Assembly: GCA_002070945.1 (NCBI GenBank)
Contig: MWEG01000092.1
Span: 1 to 64,000, forward strand
Direction: 5' to 3'
DNA length: 64,000 nucleotides
Origin: Lentisphaerae bacterium ADurb.Bin082
GTDB taxonomy: Bacteria > Verrucomicrobiota > Lentisphaeria > Oligosphaerales > Oligosphaeraceae
Both the position numbers and the translations under genes were made by a program. Positions 26,221-34,914 of the stretch are shown piece after piece. A model generated the notes under the pieces. That model did not search any database. It saw only the letters and a list, made by a program, of their open reading frames with translations, and was not told the origin of the DNA. Position 1 is the stretch's first letter. Each line of letters starts with the position of its first letter.

Positions 26221-28116
26221 TCAGATATCCTGTCCGGTCTGCGCGTCCTGCAATTTGAAGTCTTCGAGGTGGAAGGACGGCTCTGGCTGGTAGGTGAAGG
26301 TGGCTTTGTAGTCGTTTTCGATGGCTGCGAACAGCTTGCGGTCTTCGTTTTTCAGGCGTTCGACGATTTTCGGGTGGGCGAGCACGTTGATTTTCTGGCC
26401 GTGCTTGCGTCGACCGAGCACTTCGTTCAGGCGTCGTTGGATTTCGACGCTCATGCTGGTTGTGGTTTTGACCAGGCCGCGGCCCTTGCAGTACGGGCAG
26501 TTGTCAAATATGGTGCTTTCCACGCTTTCGTTTTCGCGTTGGCGGGTCATTTCGAGCAGCCCCAGGGGCGAGATCGGGTAGATTTTGGTGCGGGCCCGGT
26601 CTTCTTCGAGCAGGTCTTTGAAGGTGTTGAAGACGGTCTGCTGGTCTTTTTTCGAGCGCATGTCAATCAAGTCGAGGACGACCAGTCCGCCGATGTTGCG
26701 CAGGCGCAGCTGTCGGGCGATTTCGCGGACGGCTTCGAGGTTGGTCGCCAGGATAGTCTCAGGCTGGTCTTTGCCGCTGTGGCTTTTGCCGGTGTTGACG
26801 TCAATGGCGATCATGGCTTCAGTTTCGTCAATGCAGATGTAGCCTCCGCTGGGCAGCGGCACTTTGCGGTTGAAGATGCCGTCAATTTGGTTGATGAGGT
26901 TGTGCTTGGCAAAGATGGGGGTTGGATTCTGGTAGAACTTGACCTTTGTCTTGTCCTGGAGGTTGTAGCGGGTGATCAGTTCGCAGGCGCGGGTGTACAT
27001 TTCCTGGGAGTCGGTGATCACTTCGTCGACGTCTTCGGTCAGGCAGTCGCGGAGAGCGCGTTCGCCCAGGTCGGGTTCCTGGTAGACGCAGACCGGCGCG
27101 CGGCGTTGCCCAGCGATTTCTCCTTTGCGCCAGTAGTCCAGGAGCAGGTCAAGGTCGCGTTGGAAGTGCTCAAGTTTGCGGCCGGCGCCGACGGTGCGGC
27201 AGATAAGGCCCATGTTCGGCGGCAGTTCCAGGCTGCGGATCATTTTGCGGAGGCGGTCGCGCTCCTCACGCTGTTCCACGCGCTTGGAGATGCCGATATG
27301 GTTGGAGTTGGGCAGGAGAACTAAATAGCGCCCCGGGATGCTGAGGTTGGTGGTGACGCGGGAACCCTTGGTGCCGATCGGGCCTTTGGTCACCTGAACC
27401 AGGATTTCCTGGTCGGCCTTGAAGAGATTGGGGATGTCCTCGACCGAGGGCGTGTTTTTCGCTTGCCGCCCGCGTCCGCCTCCGCGTTGTCCCCTCGGCA
27501 CGTGCCGACCAGGATGGCGTTCCTCGCTCGCTGTCGTCGTCGCCTTGCTGGGAGTAGGTGGTGGTGGCGATGGTGGAGGTGGCGGATCGGGCGGTGCGGC
27601 CTTGCCAGCGCCTCTCAGCAGGGCGCAGACGCGCTCAAAGAGGCTTTTTTTGCCTTTGGGGGGGACGGGCTTAGGCGGCGGCTGGCTGGTGTCTTCGTCG
27701 CTGGGTTTTGGGGTTTCGGGCGCGCGGTTTTTGTTGTAGTGCTGATTGCCGCCGGACCTGCGGCTCTGGTTTTGCCTGGAGACGGAGCGGCCTGGGGTGC
27801 GGGCGTGAAGTTCTTCTGGGCGGGGCTTGGCAGCCGCGCCTTGACCGCCATTGTCCCCATTGTCGTCGCCGCCTTCGAGCATGTCCTGGGTGGCTGGGAG
27901 CATATCCCAGTAATGGAGAAAGGCGTTCTTGCCGCAGCCGATGTCAACAAATGCGGCTTGCAGGGATGGCTCGAGGTTTTTGATTCTTGCTTTGTAGATG
28001 GAGCCGACTAGGCGGTCGCGTGATTTTCGCTCCATGTAGAAATCTTGCAGTACGCCGTCATGGACTACGGCTACTCGGGTCTGTAGGTCTTCATCATTGA
28101 TTAGTATTTGCTTCAT
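26221..28116 (-). CDS. Ribonuclease E/G family protein with low-complexity insertion (631 aa)
   Basis: Endoribonuclease for rRNA and mRNA processing. I choose ATG 28116-28114 (MKQILIND) with GGAG upstream; a GTG 30 nt earlier is possible. Core motifs: DIGCGKNAFLH near residue 60, AIDVNTGKS with the catalytic Asp, VVLDLIDM with the second Asp, and CPYCKGRG, the zinc-link that joins subunits. The S1 region is split after about residue 65 by some 150 residues rich in Pro, Arg, Gly and Asn (PPPPPPSPPPP-type runs, RGQRGGGRGRQ), before the strand ILVQVTKGPIGTKG resumes. It lies 4 nt after fmt and before dnaE. Confidence 0.92.
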   Translation of the reverse strand: MKQILINDEDLQTRVAVVHDGVLQDFYMERKSRDRLVGSIYKARIKNLEPSLQAAFVDIGCGKNAFLHYWDMLPATQDMLEGGDDNGDNGGQGAAAKPRPEELHARTPGRSVSRQNQSRRSGGNQHYNKNRAPETPKPSDEDTSQPPPKPVPPKGKKSLFERVCALLRGAGKAAPPDPPPPPSPPPPTPSKATTTASEERHPGRHVPRGQRGGGRGRQAKNTPSVEDIPNLFKADQEILVQVTKGPIGTKGSRVTTNLSIPGRYLVLLPNSNHIGISKRVEQREERDRLRKMIRSLELPPNMGLICRTVGAGRKLEHFQRDLDLLLDYWRKGEIAGQRRAPVCVYQEPDLGERALRDCLTEDVDEVITDSQEMYTRACELITRYNLQDKTKVKFYQNPTPIFAKHNLINQIDGIFNRKVPLPSGGYICIDETEAMIAIDVNTGKSHSGKDQPETILATNLEAVREIARQLRLRNIGGLVVLDLIDMRSKKDQQTVFNTFKDLLEEDRARTKIYPISPLGLLEMTRQRENESVESTIFDNCPYCKGRGLVKTTTSMSVEIQRRLNEVLGRRKHGQKINVLAHPKIVERLKNEDRKLFAAIENDYKATFTYQPEPSFHLEDFKLQDAQTGQDI

Positions 28117-28120
28117 TAAC

Positions 28121-29113
28121 TCATTTTTCTCCAACCGGATAATCACTTAAAATCGTGCCCGGGGGAAGGGGATTCCCCCGGAGAAATTCTGCTGCTGACA
28201 TTTCTGCTCGTCCTTCGGGGATGACTCTGCGGATGTGGAGCAATCCTTCTCCGCAGGCCACCAGTAGTCCGTCCCGTCCTTGGGCGATAACTTCGCCGGG
28301 GTGCGCATGTAGCGCGAGGGTCATGTCGAACGCTGATACGTCTGTCAGCTGCAAGCGTTTGCATGGGCCTTTGCCGATGGGCGCCAGGGTGCTGAGGCGT
28401 GGCCAGGGCGTGAAAGCGCGCACCATGCGTTCCAGCAGCTTGGCACTGTTGTTCCAGACGATGGCGCCGGCTTCCTTCTTGATTTTGCGGGCGATGCTGA
28501 CTCCTTCGGTCGGCTGCGGCTTTGGCTTCAGGTCCTCGCGGGCGATATCCCAGATGACGTTGCCGATGTGCTTGGCGGCCAGGGCGCCGAGGCGTTGTTC
28601 GAGTTGCTCAGCGTTGTCATTTGACTGGATTTCCAGGGAGAACTGTTCATAGATGCCGCCGGTATCGAGGCCAGCTTCCATGTCCATGAAGGTCACCCCG
28701 GTGGTGGTGTCGCCCCACAAGATAGCCATGTTGATCGGCGCCGCCCCCCGGAAGCGCGGCAGCATCGAGGCATGGACATTCAGGCAGCCAAAGGGCGGCA
28801 GCGCGAGCAGCTCGGGCTTGAGCAACTGGCCAAAGGAGACCACCACGACCATCTCGACCTGGAGATGGCGCATCTTCTCCAGGAAGTCTGGGGTGTTGAC
28901 AGAAGGCACGCGGTCGACTAGGAGGCCGAGGGCGTCGCCATGCGCGGCCAGTGGGGTCGGGACGTAGCGTTGGCGGCGGCCGGCTGGCCTGTCTGGCTGA
29001 GAGCCGACACCGGTGAGGATGAGGCGCGGATCGCTGCGCAGACGTCCCAGGATGGGAATGCCAAGGCGGCCGGAGGCTAAGTAATAGATGCGGATCGGTT
29101 TGTTGTCTGGCAT
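28121..29113 (-). CDS. fmt: Methionyl-tRNA formyltransferase (330 aa)
   Basis: Transfers a formyl group from 10-formyl-tetrahydrofolate to initiator Met-tRNA. The N-terminal domain has ASGRLGIPIL, SFGQLLKPELL, then LNVHASMLPRFRGAAPI and MEAGLDTG, giving the catalytic Asn, His and Asp. The C-terminal domain (from about residue 215) is the OB-fold that binds the acceptor stem. Length is normal for Fmt. It is separated from the RNase E/G gene by only a few bases. Deformylase (def), often next to fmt, is not in the window. Confidence 0.95.
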   Translation of the reverse strand: MPDNKPIRIYYLASGRLGIPILGRLRSDPRLILTGVGSQPDRPAGRRQRYVPTPLAAHGDALGLLVDRVPSVNTPDFLEKMRHLQVEMVVVVSFGQLLKPELLALPPFGCLNVHASMLPRFRGAAPINMAILWGDTTTGVTFMDMEAGLDTGGIYEQFSLEIQSNDNAEQLEQRLGALAAKHIGNVIWDIAREDLKPKPQPTEGVSIARKIKKEAGAIVWNNSAKLLERMVRAFTPWPRLSTLAPIGKGPCKRLQLTDVSAFDMTLALHAHPGEVIAQGRDGLLVACGEGLLHIRRVIPEGRAEMSAAEFLRGNPLPPGTILSDYPVGEK

Positions 29114-29222
29114 GCCTGCCTCGTGTTGTCAGGGCTGCCCCGTCGCCACCCATCGGGAAATTGGATGGATTGGGGGGATGTTAGGATAAATTCAGTAATA
29201 TATAATTAGGAGGCGTTTTTGT

Positions 29223-29594
29223 CTACAGGTCGCGTTGCAGGCATTGGCAGATTGCGGTTGTCCACGCGAGAATATTGGCGACGATGGCGATGGTGACGGC
29301 GGCGCTGGCCAGGTCTTTGGCTTGTTTGGCCAGAGGATGGCGTTCTGGGCTGGCCAAGTCGACGACGGCCTCAATGGCTGTATTGAGGATTTCGACGACG
29401 AGCAGCCCTAGCCAGGCCAGGGTGAGGAGCAGGGACATGGTCGCCGGAAAGGGCAGCGTCCAGGCCAGGGGGACGGCGATCACGCCGATGACCAGCTCCT
29501 GTCGAAACGCGGCTTCGCGGATGGCGTAGCGGAATCCGTCCGCTGAATAACGGCAGGCTTGGAAGAAATGCTTTAGGCCGTGTGATTTTTCCAT
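29223..29594 (-). CDS. dgkA: Diacylglycerol kinase, DgkA type (123 aa)
   Basis: Small integral membrane kinase that phosphorylates diacylglycerol or undecaprenol. ATG at 29594-29592 is chosen because AAAGG lies 7 nt upstream; an ATG at 29621 would add nine residues. Key pieces are EAAFRQE (amphipathic N-terminal helix and Glu), two hydrophobic helices, VEILNTAIEAVVD (the conserved E-x-NTAIE active-site motif) and KQAKDLASAAV. A third helix ends the protein. Part of the hisC-dgkA-fmt gene string. Confidence 0.93.
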   Translation of the reverse strand: MEKSHGLKHFFQACRYSADGFRYAIREAAFRQELVIGVIAVPLAWTLPFPATMSLLLTLAWLGLLVVEILNTAIEAVVDLASPERHPLAKQAKDLASAAVTIAIVANILAWTTAICQCLQRDL

Positions 29595-29678
29595 GCCATT
29601 GCCTTTCACCGGGCTGGTCATGCATCCTAGCTCGCCGTTGCCCGCGTTGTCAGGCTGAGCCTGCTTTGCGGCGCCGGT

Positions 29679-30725
29679 TCAGCGGCCACATTCCGCGAAG
29701 GCTTTGGCAAAGGCCTCCATGTCAGCCTGGTGGCCGATGGTGATGCGGATGTATTCAGAGATGCGGGGCAGATTGAAGTAGCGGACGAGGAATCCGCGGA
29801 CGCGGAGGTCGGCGAACACGTCAGCGGCTGGGCGGAGCGGTTTGGCGAAGAGGAAGTTGGCGGCTGAGGGGAGGATCTCGGCACCAAGGCGGGTAAGTTC
29901 GGCGGCGAGCCAGGCGCGGGTGGCGACGATGCGGCTGGCGTTGGTGCGCATGGCATCGGTATCGCGCAAGGCGGCGGCGCCGATGACTTGGGTCAGCATG
30001 TCGACGTTATACGAGTCCCTGACCTTGTTCATTTCCTGGATCAGTGCCGGGTTGGCGACGGCCAGGCCGAGGCGCAGCCCAGCCAGGGAGTAGCTTTTGG
30101 AGAGGGTGCGGGAGACGACGACGTTGGGGAATTCGCGGGCCAGGTCGAGGCAGTCGTCATCACTGAAGTCGACGTATGCTTCATCGATCCAGACGACGCC
30201 GGGGAATTGGCGGCAGAGTTCGCGGACGCCGGCTTTGGGGGTGTTGGTTCCGGTTGGGGCATTGGGGCGGGCGAGGATGAAGAGGGGGGCGTCGCCGGCC
30301 AGTTCAGCGGCGTTGGCAGGCAGGTTGAAGTCGCTGTCGAGTTCAACTGGCTGGCAGGCCGCGCCCTGGAGGTCTGCCAGGACAGGATACAGGGAATAGC
30401 TGGGGGTGGTGAAAGCCAGTTTGCCGCCCTGGTCGACGAACGTGCGCAAGGCGATGGTGAGGAGGTCGTCGGACCCGTTGCCGCAGATTACGTGTTCGGG
30501 CGTGAAGCCGTACAAGTCGGCGGCGGCTTCCCGGACTATGCGGGCGCTTGGCTCGGGGTACAGGCGGAGGCGGGCGAAGTCGAATTCCCGGGCTGCGGCA
30601 ATGACTTTTGGCGAGGGCGGATACGGGTTTTCGTTGGTGTTGAGTTTGATCAGCGGCTTGCCCTGGGGCTGTTCCCCAGGCACGTAGCCGGCGATCCTGG
30701 CAATGGCGGAACGGGCGTAACTCAT
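29679..30725 (-). CDS. hisC: Histidinol-phosphate aminotransferase (348 aa)
   Basis: Fold-type I PLP enzyme of histidine biosynthesis, converting imidazole acetol phosphate and glutamate to histidinol phosphate. LNTNENPYPPSP near residue 27, GNGSDDLL near 83, RPNAPTG near 152, WIDEAYVDF near 175, and SRTLSKSYSLAGLRLG with the PLP Lys near 210 are all visible, and the C-terminal R (YIRITIG) that holds the substrate carboxylate is present. Length is typical. It starts with ATG at 30725 and heads the minus-strand block; a divergent promoter for the isomerase gene is upstream. No other his gene is present. Confidence 0.93.
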   Translation of the reverse strand: MSYARSAIARIAGYVPGEQPQGKPLIKLNTNENPYPPSPKVIAAAREFDFARLRLYPEPSARIVREAAADLYGFTPEHVICGNGSDDLLTIALRTFVDQGGKLAFTTPSYSLYPVLADLQGAACQPVELDSDFNLPANAAELAGDAPLFILARPNAPTGTNTPKAGVRELCRQFPGVVWIDEAYVDFSDDDCLDLAREFPNVVVSRTLSKSYSLAGLRLGLAVANPALIQEMNKVRDSYNVDMLTQVIGAAALRDTDAMRTNASRIVATRAWLAAELTRLGAEILPSAANFLFAKPLRPAADVFADLRVRGFLVRYFNLPRISEYIRITIGHQADMEAFAKAFAECGR

Positions 30726-30833
30726 GGCGATAGAGGAAAGTAAAGTGAATTAAGGGGGAAGGGGACGTGCGGCGGCGTCAAGTCAAGCCGCAGGAAAAAT
30801 GCTGAAACAGTACTATAAACCAGCAAACAGGCT

Positions 30834-30861
30834 TTGCCTCTTCACGTGAGTCGATTATATT
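30834..30861 (+). promoter_or_regulatory. Promoter of the isomerase-like gene at 30938
   Basis: TTGCCT, a 16-nt spacer and TATATT on the plus strand. A GGCCCG-AGGTG-CGGGCC hairpin (30875-30891) follows in the leader, 45 nt before the start codon. Confidence 0.5.
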
Positions 30862-30937
30862 CAATCATGCGACGGGCCCGAGGTGCGGGCCGGCAGGCGG
30901 AAAAGTAACATTTTTAACAGAATGGAGCTGAATCGAC

Positions 30938-31720
30938 ATGCGCAAAGGCATCTACTACTCATTGCTGCCCGGTGAAACACCGGAAGAAAAATTTGCAGCG
31001 GCGGCCCGCTTTGGCTTTGCTGGCGTGGAGATACCGACTTTAGGCAGCGCTTCGGAGCGCAGCCGCTATTTAGAGGCGGCGAGCGCGAACGGGATCAAGA
31101 TTCCGAGCGTGATGAACCAGGCGCACTGGGCGTCGCCGATGTCAGACCCGGACCCGGCGGTGCGCGCCAAGTCAGTCGAGGGGATGATGACGTCCCTGGA
31201 GACGGCGTCTGCCGTGGGTGCTGACACGGTGCTGCTGGTGCCTGCCGTGGTGAAGCCGCAGGTCTGCACGTACCAGGAAGCCTGGGACCGCTCCTGCCCG
31301 GAAATCGCCAAGCTCATCCCGGAGTACGCTGCCCGCAAGGTCGGCATCGGCATTGAGAACGTCTGGAATAAATTCCTCCTGAGCCCGCTGGAATTCAACC
31401 GCTACGTTGATGACTTCAACAGCCCGTGGGTGGGCGCTTATTTTGACGTCGGGAACATCATGGCCTACGGCTATCCTGAGCAGTGGATCGTGTCGTTAGG
31501 CCATCGGCTCCGCAAAGTCCATGTCAAGGGCTTCAAGGTCGAAGACAGGACGTGGTGTTCGTTGCTGGCTTCCTCCATAGACTGGGCGGCGGTGATGAGC
31601 GCCTTCCGCCAAGTCGGCTATGATGACATTATCACCGGCGAACTGAAAGGCGACGGCGATACCCACGATGCCAGAATGATCAACATCAGCACCGATATGG
31701 ATAAAATCCTGGCAATGTGA
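30938..31720 (+). CDS. Sugar phosphate isomerase/epimerase family protein (260 aa)
   Basis: Xylose-isomerase-like TIM barrel (AP endonuclease 2 superfamily). ATG at 30938 with GGAG 11 nt upstream. Metal-binding and active-site segments seen: GIGIENVWNKF with the Glu near residue 140, YFDVGNIMAYG near 172, RKVHVKGFK near 195 and GELKGDGD near 240. Such proteins act on sugars or inositols (hydroxypyruvate-isomerase, IolE or epimerase type); substrate cannot be told. A second, distantly related member lies convergent at 31888-32775, but the two are only loosely similar. Confidence 0.85.
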   Translation: MRKGIYYSLLPGETPEEKFAAAARFGFAGVEIPTLGSASERSRYLEAASANGIKIPSVMNQAHWASPMSDPDPAVRAKSVEGMMTSLETASAVGADTVLLVPAVVKPQVCTYQEAWDRSCPEIAKLIPEYAARKVGIGIENVWNKFLLSPLEFNRYVDDFNSPWVGAYFDVGNIMAYGYPEQWIVSLGHRLRKVHVKGFKVEDRTWCSLLASSIDWAAVMSAFRQVGYDDIITGELKGDGDTHDARMINISTDMDKILAM

Positions 31721-31791
31721 GAAGGGCAGTGGGCGGGGCTGCCGTACGTAGTTCAAGCTTCAGCTTGCAGTAGGTAGTTCCTCGCACCTTG

Positions 31792-31857
31792 CCTCGGGCT
31801 AAAGCCCGAGCACTGAACAGAGGCAAAACAACAGCACCCAAGCAGCTACGGCTCGCC
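31792..31857. repeat. 66-bp dispersed repeat, copy A (TAAA hairpin unit)
   Basis: Starts CCTCGGGC-TAAA-GCCCGAG and runs through ACAACAGC and CAGCTACGGCTCGCC. It matches 57971-58036 over 66 positions with four mismatches and no gap. Followed at once by a CGCCCCT heptamer tract (about 31852-31887). It lies between two convergent genes, so the hairpin may also stop both transcripts. Confidence 0.85.
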
Positions 31858-31887
31858 CCTCGCCCCTCGCCCCTCGCCCCTCGCTCC
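31852..31887. repeat. CGCCCCT heptamer tract (about 5 copies)
   Basis: Tandem (CTCGCCC)-type heptamers, a pyrimidine-only strand, directly after the 66-bp repeat and abutting the stop of the convergent gene at 31888. Such tracts vary in copy number by slippage. A degenerate version follows copy B near 58030-58055 and a shorter one is near 20810. Confidence 0.75.
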
Positions 31888-32775
31888 TCACACTCCTGCC
31901 AGGAACGCTGGTGAAAACACTTCGCAGGCGGTTCGGATGGGGATGCATTGCGGGATGATGTTGACTTCGCAATGCATCTCCAGCAGCCGCGGGCATCGGC
32001 TGATGGCACCCATGACACGGGGCCAGTCAATCGTGCCCTTTCCAGGGAGCAGGTGGCTGTCGGTCAGGCCGGCGTTGTCATGCAGATGACATGTGACCAG
32101 GTGGGGCGCCATTTGTTCCAGCTGGCCGTCGTGGAATTCTTTTGGATAGAGTTGCCAATGACTGATGGGCGCGATGTCGGTAAAGGCCTTGCCCGGAGCT
32201 GATTCGAGGATATGGGCGTGGCCCGTGTCGTAGCAGAAGCCGAGCCAAGGCGACGCGAACGGCTCGATCATCGCAAGCAGGCGGTCAGAAGTCGTGGGCG
32301 GCGTGAAGTTGTTTTCGATGGCGATGACCACCTGGCTTTTCTCTGCCTGCGGGAGCAGTTGCTCCAGGGTTTCGACAGCCAGGCTGTGCAGCTGCTCGTC
32401 ATGGCGCCGGGTGGGTTCAAAGCCGGCGTGAGGGTGGACGGTGTAGGTCTTCAGGCCCAGATTGCCAGCAATGGCCAGCAATGCCTGGTGTTCCGCAATC
32501 ATGTAGGGGCGCCGTTGCACATCAGTGATAGTGATGTCATGCCCCGGCCCCCAGGGAGCGTGCATGCCGCCCGGCTGCAAACCGAACTCAGCCAGCCGTT
32601 TGACCAGCTTGTCAGCAAATGCCGGTTCAGCTAACATTTGCTGGCACCAGGCCACGCCAACGCCGATGTGGGTGGCGCCATTGGCTGCGAACTCCGCCAG
32701 AAAATTGTTCTGCACGGACTCAGGCACTGTGGTTAAGCCGCAGTAATAGCTCAGAGGGACGTTGCGCAATGACAT
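31888..32775 (-). CDS. Sugar phosphate isomerase/epimerase family protein (295 aa)
   Basis: Xylose-isomerase-like TIM barrel. ATG at 32775 with AAAGG 6 nt upstream. Supporting segments: HPHAGFEP near residue 114, VIAIENNFTPP near 150 (Glu ligand), FCYDTGHAHI near 181, TCHLHDNAGL near 228 and MHCEVNI near 270, giving the usual Glu/Asp/His metal set. Probable sugar epimerase or isomerase, substrate unknown. Its 3' end abuts the CGCCCCT tract and faces the plus-strand isomerase-like gene. Confidence 0.85.
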   Translation of the reverse strand: MSLRNVPLSYYCGLTTVPESVQNNFLAEFAANGATHIGVGVAWCQQMLAEPAFADKLVKRLAEFGLQPGGMHAPWGPGHDITITDVQRRPYMIAEHQALLAIAGNLGLKTYTVHPHAGFEPTRRHDEQLHSLAVETLEQLLPQAEKSQVVIAIENNFTPPTTSDRLLAMIEPFASPWLGFCYDTGHAHILESAPGKAFTDIAPISHWQLYPKEFHDGQLEQMAPHLVTCHLHDNAGLTDSHLLPGKGTIDWPRVMGAISRCPRLLEMHCEVNIIPQCIPIRTACEVFSPAFLAGV

Positions 32776-32930
32776 GAAACGCCTTTCTTTTTTTGCGTTG
32801 CTACGTTATAGTAGATAGGTTGAACAAGCGTGTCGATAGAAAGGTTTAACATAACCCGTAGGAAGGCATTTGGCAAAACGGCGTCCGGTGCGAAAGGCGC
32901 TGACTGACAGCCCAGGATTCCAGTTCCAGC

Positions 32931-34052
32931 ATGAATATCTACCTTATCAGCGGCAATGACGAATCTCAAATCCGCGCCGATGCGGAGAAGACGGCGCTGG
33001 CTTTGGCCGGGCCTGATCCGGACCCGTTCGTGCTGGAAGTGTTCCAGGAGGACGACTCTGGGCCAACGGCAGCGCTGCTGCACGGGCTGCTCCGGTCGCT
33101 CCTTTCCCCGCCTTTTCTGGGCGGGCGCAAAACCGTCTGGCTGAAACATTTCAGCGGCTTCGACAGTGAGGGCGACAAGAGTTCCAAAGCGGGGGTGCCA
33201 GCAGCGCTGCGGGAGTTGACGGACTTGATTCGCCGCGGTTTGCCAGAGGATATTGCCCTGTTGATGAATGGGCCTGGCATTGATCGGCGTCGAGCGCTGT
33301 TCAAAGCCTGCGAGGAACGCGGCGAGGTGCGCTTTTACAATCGCCCCGACCCCAAGAGCCGCACCTGGCGCCAGGACATGGCTGCCTGCATCAGGGCGGC
33401 TGCGGCTGACAAGGGCGTGCGCCTGGCGCATGATGTCTGCGACTATTTCGTCGACGCCCTGGGCACGGACACGTCGAGGATTCATTGCGAGTTGGAAAAG
33501 TTGATTTGCTATTGCGGCGGCCCGGAGGCGCCGATCACCTTGGCAGATGCGCAGCAAGTGTGCGTTGGCAAGGGCGAAGAAATGGCGTGGGCGCTGGGGG
33601 AAATGCTCGGCAAGCGCAACTTGAGCGAAGCCCTGCGAGTAGTGGATGTGCTGCTGGAACAGTCCAAGGAGGGAGAACGCAACGCACGCTCCATGCTCAT
33701 CAACGCAGCGAATTTTTTCCGGGTGGCGCTGCAATTGCGCGTCGTCATGGAGGAATATCGCCTGAACAGCCCAGCGGCGCTGAAGAGATTCGTTGAGACT
33801 ATCGACGCGAAGACTAAGCAATCCCTGCTGGCGGACGGCATGGAATTCGTGGAGTTCCATTCCTATCGGGCGATGATGCTGGCTGAGCAGGCCGGTCGCT
33901 ATTCGCCTAGTGAGATGATCCAGGCGATCCGGCGTCTGCGCGATGGATTGCGCAGGTGCATGTCGTCGTCAATATCGCCGCGTCTGGCGCTGGAAGACGC
34001 ATTATTCAGCATCATCGGCGGTCGCAGCCGGCCGATTAGGTATCTGGGATGA
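32931..34052 (+). CDS. holA: DNA polymerase III delta subunit (373 aa)
   Basis: Clamp-loader subunit that opens the beta sliding clamp. The N-terminus (MNIYLISGNDESQIRADAEK) and the layout of an AAA+-like domain I-II (residues 1-210), followed by a helical collar domain, fit HolA. Residues 55-75 (LRSLLSPPFLGGRKTVWLKH) are the usual SLPFFGERRLV-like clamp-contacting region; no ATP-binding Walker A is present, as expected for delta. Followed by the GAF and argH genes on the same strand. Confidence 0.85.
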   Translation: MNIYLISGNDESQIRADAEKTALALAGPDPDPFVLEVFQEDDSGPTAALLHGLLRSLLSPPFLGGRKTVWLKHFSGFDSEGDKSSKAGVPAALRELTDLIRRGLPEDIALLMNGPGIDRRRALFKACEERGEVRFYNRPDPKSRTWRQDMAACIRAAAADKGVRLAHDVCDYFVDALGTDTSRIHCELEKLICYCGGPEAPITLADAQQVCVGKGEEMAWALGEMLGKRNLSEALRVVDVLLEQSKEGERNARSMLINAANFFRVALQLRVVMEEYRLNSPAALKRFVETIDAKTKQSLLADGMEFVEFHSYRAMMLAEQAGRYSPSEMIQAIRRLRDGLRRCMSSSISPRLALEDALFSIIGGRSRPIRYLG

Positions 34053-34118
34053 CGGCCGACCAGGCGGAAATCTTGTCTCACCGACAGGGAATCACCTTTA
34101 TTTGCAGACAGGAAGACT

Positions 34119-34847
34119 ATGAGCGGACATGACTTTGAAAAGAATCTTGGAGTGCTTAGGATGTTGTCCGAGGCCTTGACCGTGCCGCGTTCTTTGGACG
34201 AGGGCCTTGACCATATCACGCGGATGACTTGCGAGTTGATGGACACGGAACAGGCGGTATTTTTATTCCGTGACGAGGAGAGCCGCGAATTCATCGTGCG
34301 TTCAGCGGTCGGAATCCAGGGGCCGAACATCCGCGTTGGTCACAAATTAGTGGTTCCGGAGCGCCTTAGGAGCATTTTATGGCGGTTGTTGAATTTGCAT
34401 CGGATCAACTGGGTGGAGGCAGGCATCGAGGAGGTTCGTTTTCCGATCATCGTAATGCCGATCAGCGTCAAGGGTTCGCGGATTGGCCTGTTGGCGGCCG
34501 GCGGCGCGCGCGGCGGCGGCGAGCGTCCCTTTGATCCGGTGCGGCGGCAGCTTTTTTCTTTGATTGCGCCGTTCGCATCCTTGGTCATTGAGAATTCCAA
34601 GGTGTATGACATTCTTCGTCAGCATTTTGCAATCAATTCTCAGATGATGCGCGAGGCTGCCCGGGAGGATGCTGGCGAGCGTGACCTGGCCGAGCAGATG
34701 ACCGTCAATTCCCTCAATAATCCGACCAAGGTCGTACGCCTTCTGGCGGAGTCCTTTTACAACGAGCTGGTGCGGGCCGGATTTTCGCCGGCGCACGTCA
34801 CCACGGCGGCAGCGAAGATCATTGACTGCCTGACGAGTGAGTCTTGA
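34119..34847 (+). CDS. GAF-domain protein (242 aa)
   Basis: Residues about 10-170 form a GAF domain: LSEALTVPRSLDEGLDHI, AVFLFRDEESREF, PNIRVGHKLVVP, then PIIVMPISVKGSRIGLLAAGG. GAF domains bind small ligands such as cyclic nucleotides. The remaining 70 residues are helical and carry no recognisable output domain (no GGDEF, HD, histidine kinase or sigma54 ATPase), so it may act through a partner. Sits between holA and argH on the same strand; a functional link is not obvious. Confidence 0.8.
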   Translation: MSGHDFEKNLGVLRMLSEALTVPRSLDEGLDHITRMTCELMDTEQAVFLFRDEESREFIVRSAVGIQGPNIRVGHKLVVPERLRSILWRLLNLHRINWVEAGIEEVRFPIIVMPISVKGSRIGLLAAGGARGGGERPFDPVRRQLFSLIAPFASLVIENSKVYDILRQHFAINSQMMREAAREDAGERDLAEQMTVNSLNNPTKVVRLLAESFYNELVRAGFSPAHVTTAAAKIIDCLTSES

Positions 34848-34914
34848 GGCCAGGCCGGCAAAAGCGCCGGCACAGCCAGCATCTTTTTTTGCTTTCCGGC
34901 GGAAGGGCGATATC

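Noticed and set aside
30726-30937. Riboswitch or T-box upstream of hisC or the isomerase gene
   Set aside because: Only a short hairpin and a promoter are seen; no conserved aptamer-like core could be recognised.
31852-31887. Possible CRISPR array (regular short repeats)
   Set aside because: Repeats are 7 nt with no spacers and no cas genes nearby; it is a slippage-type tract.
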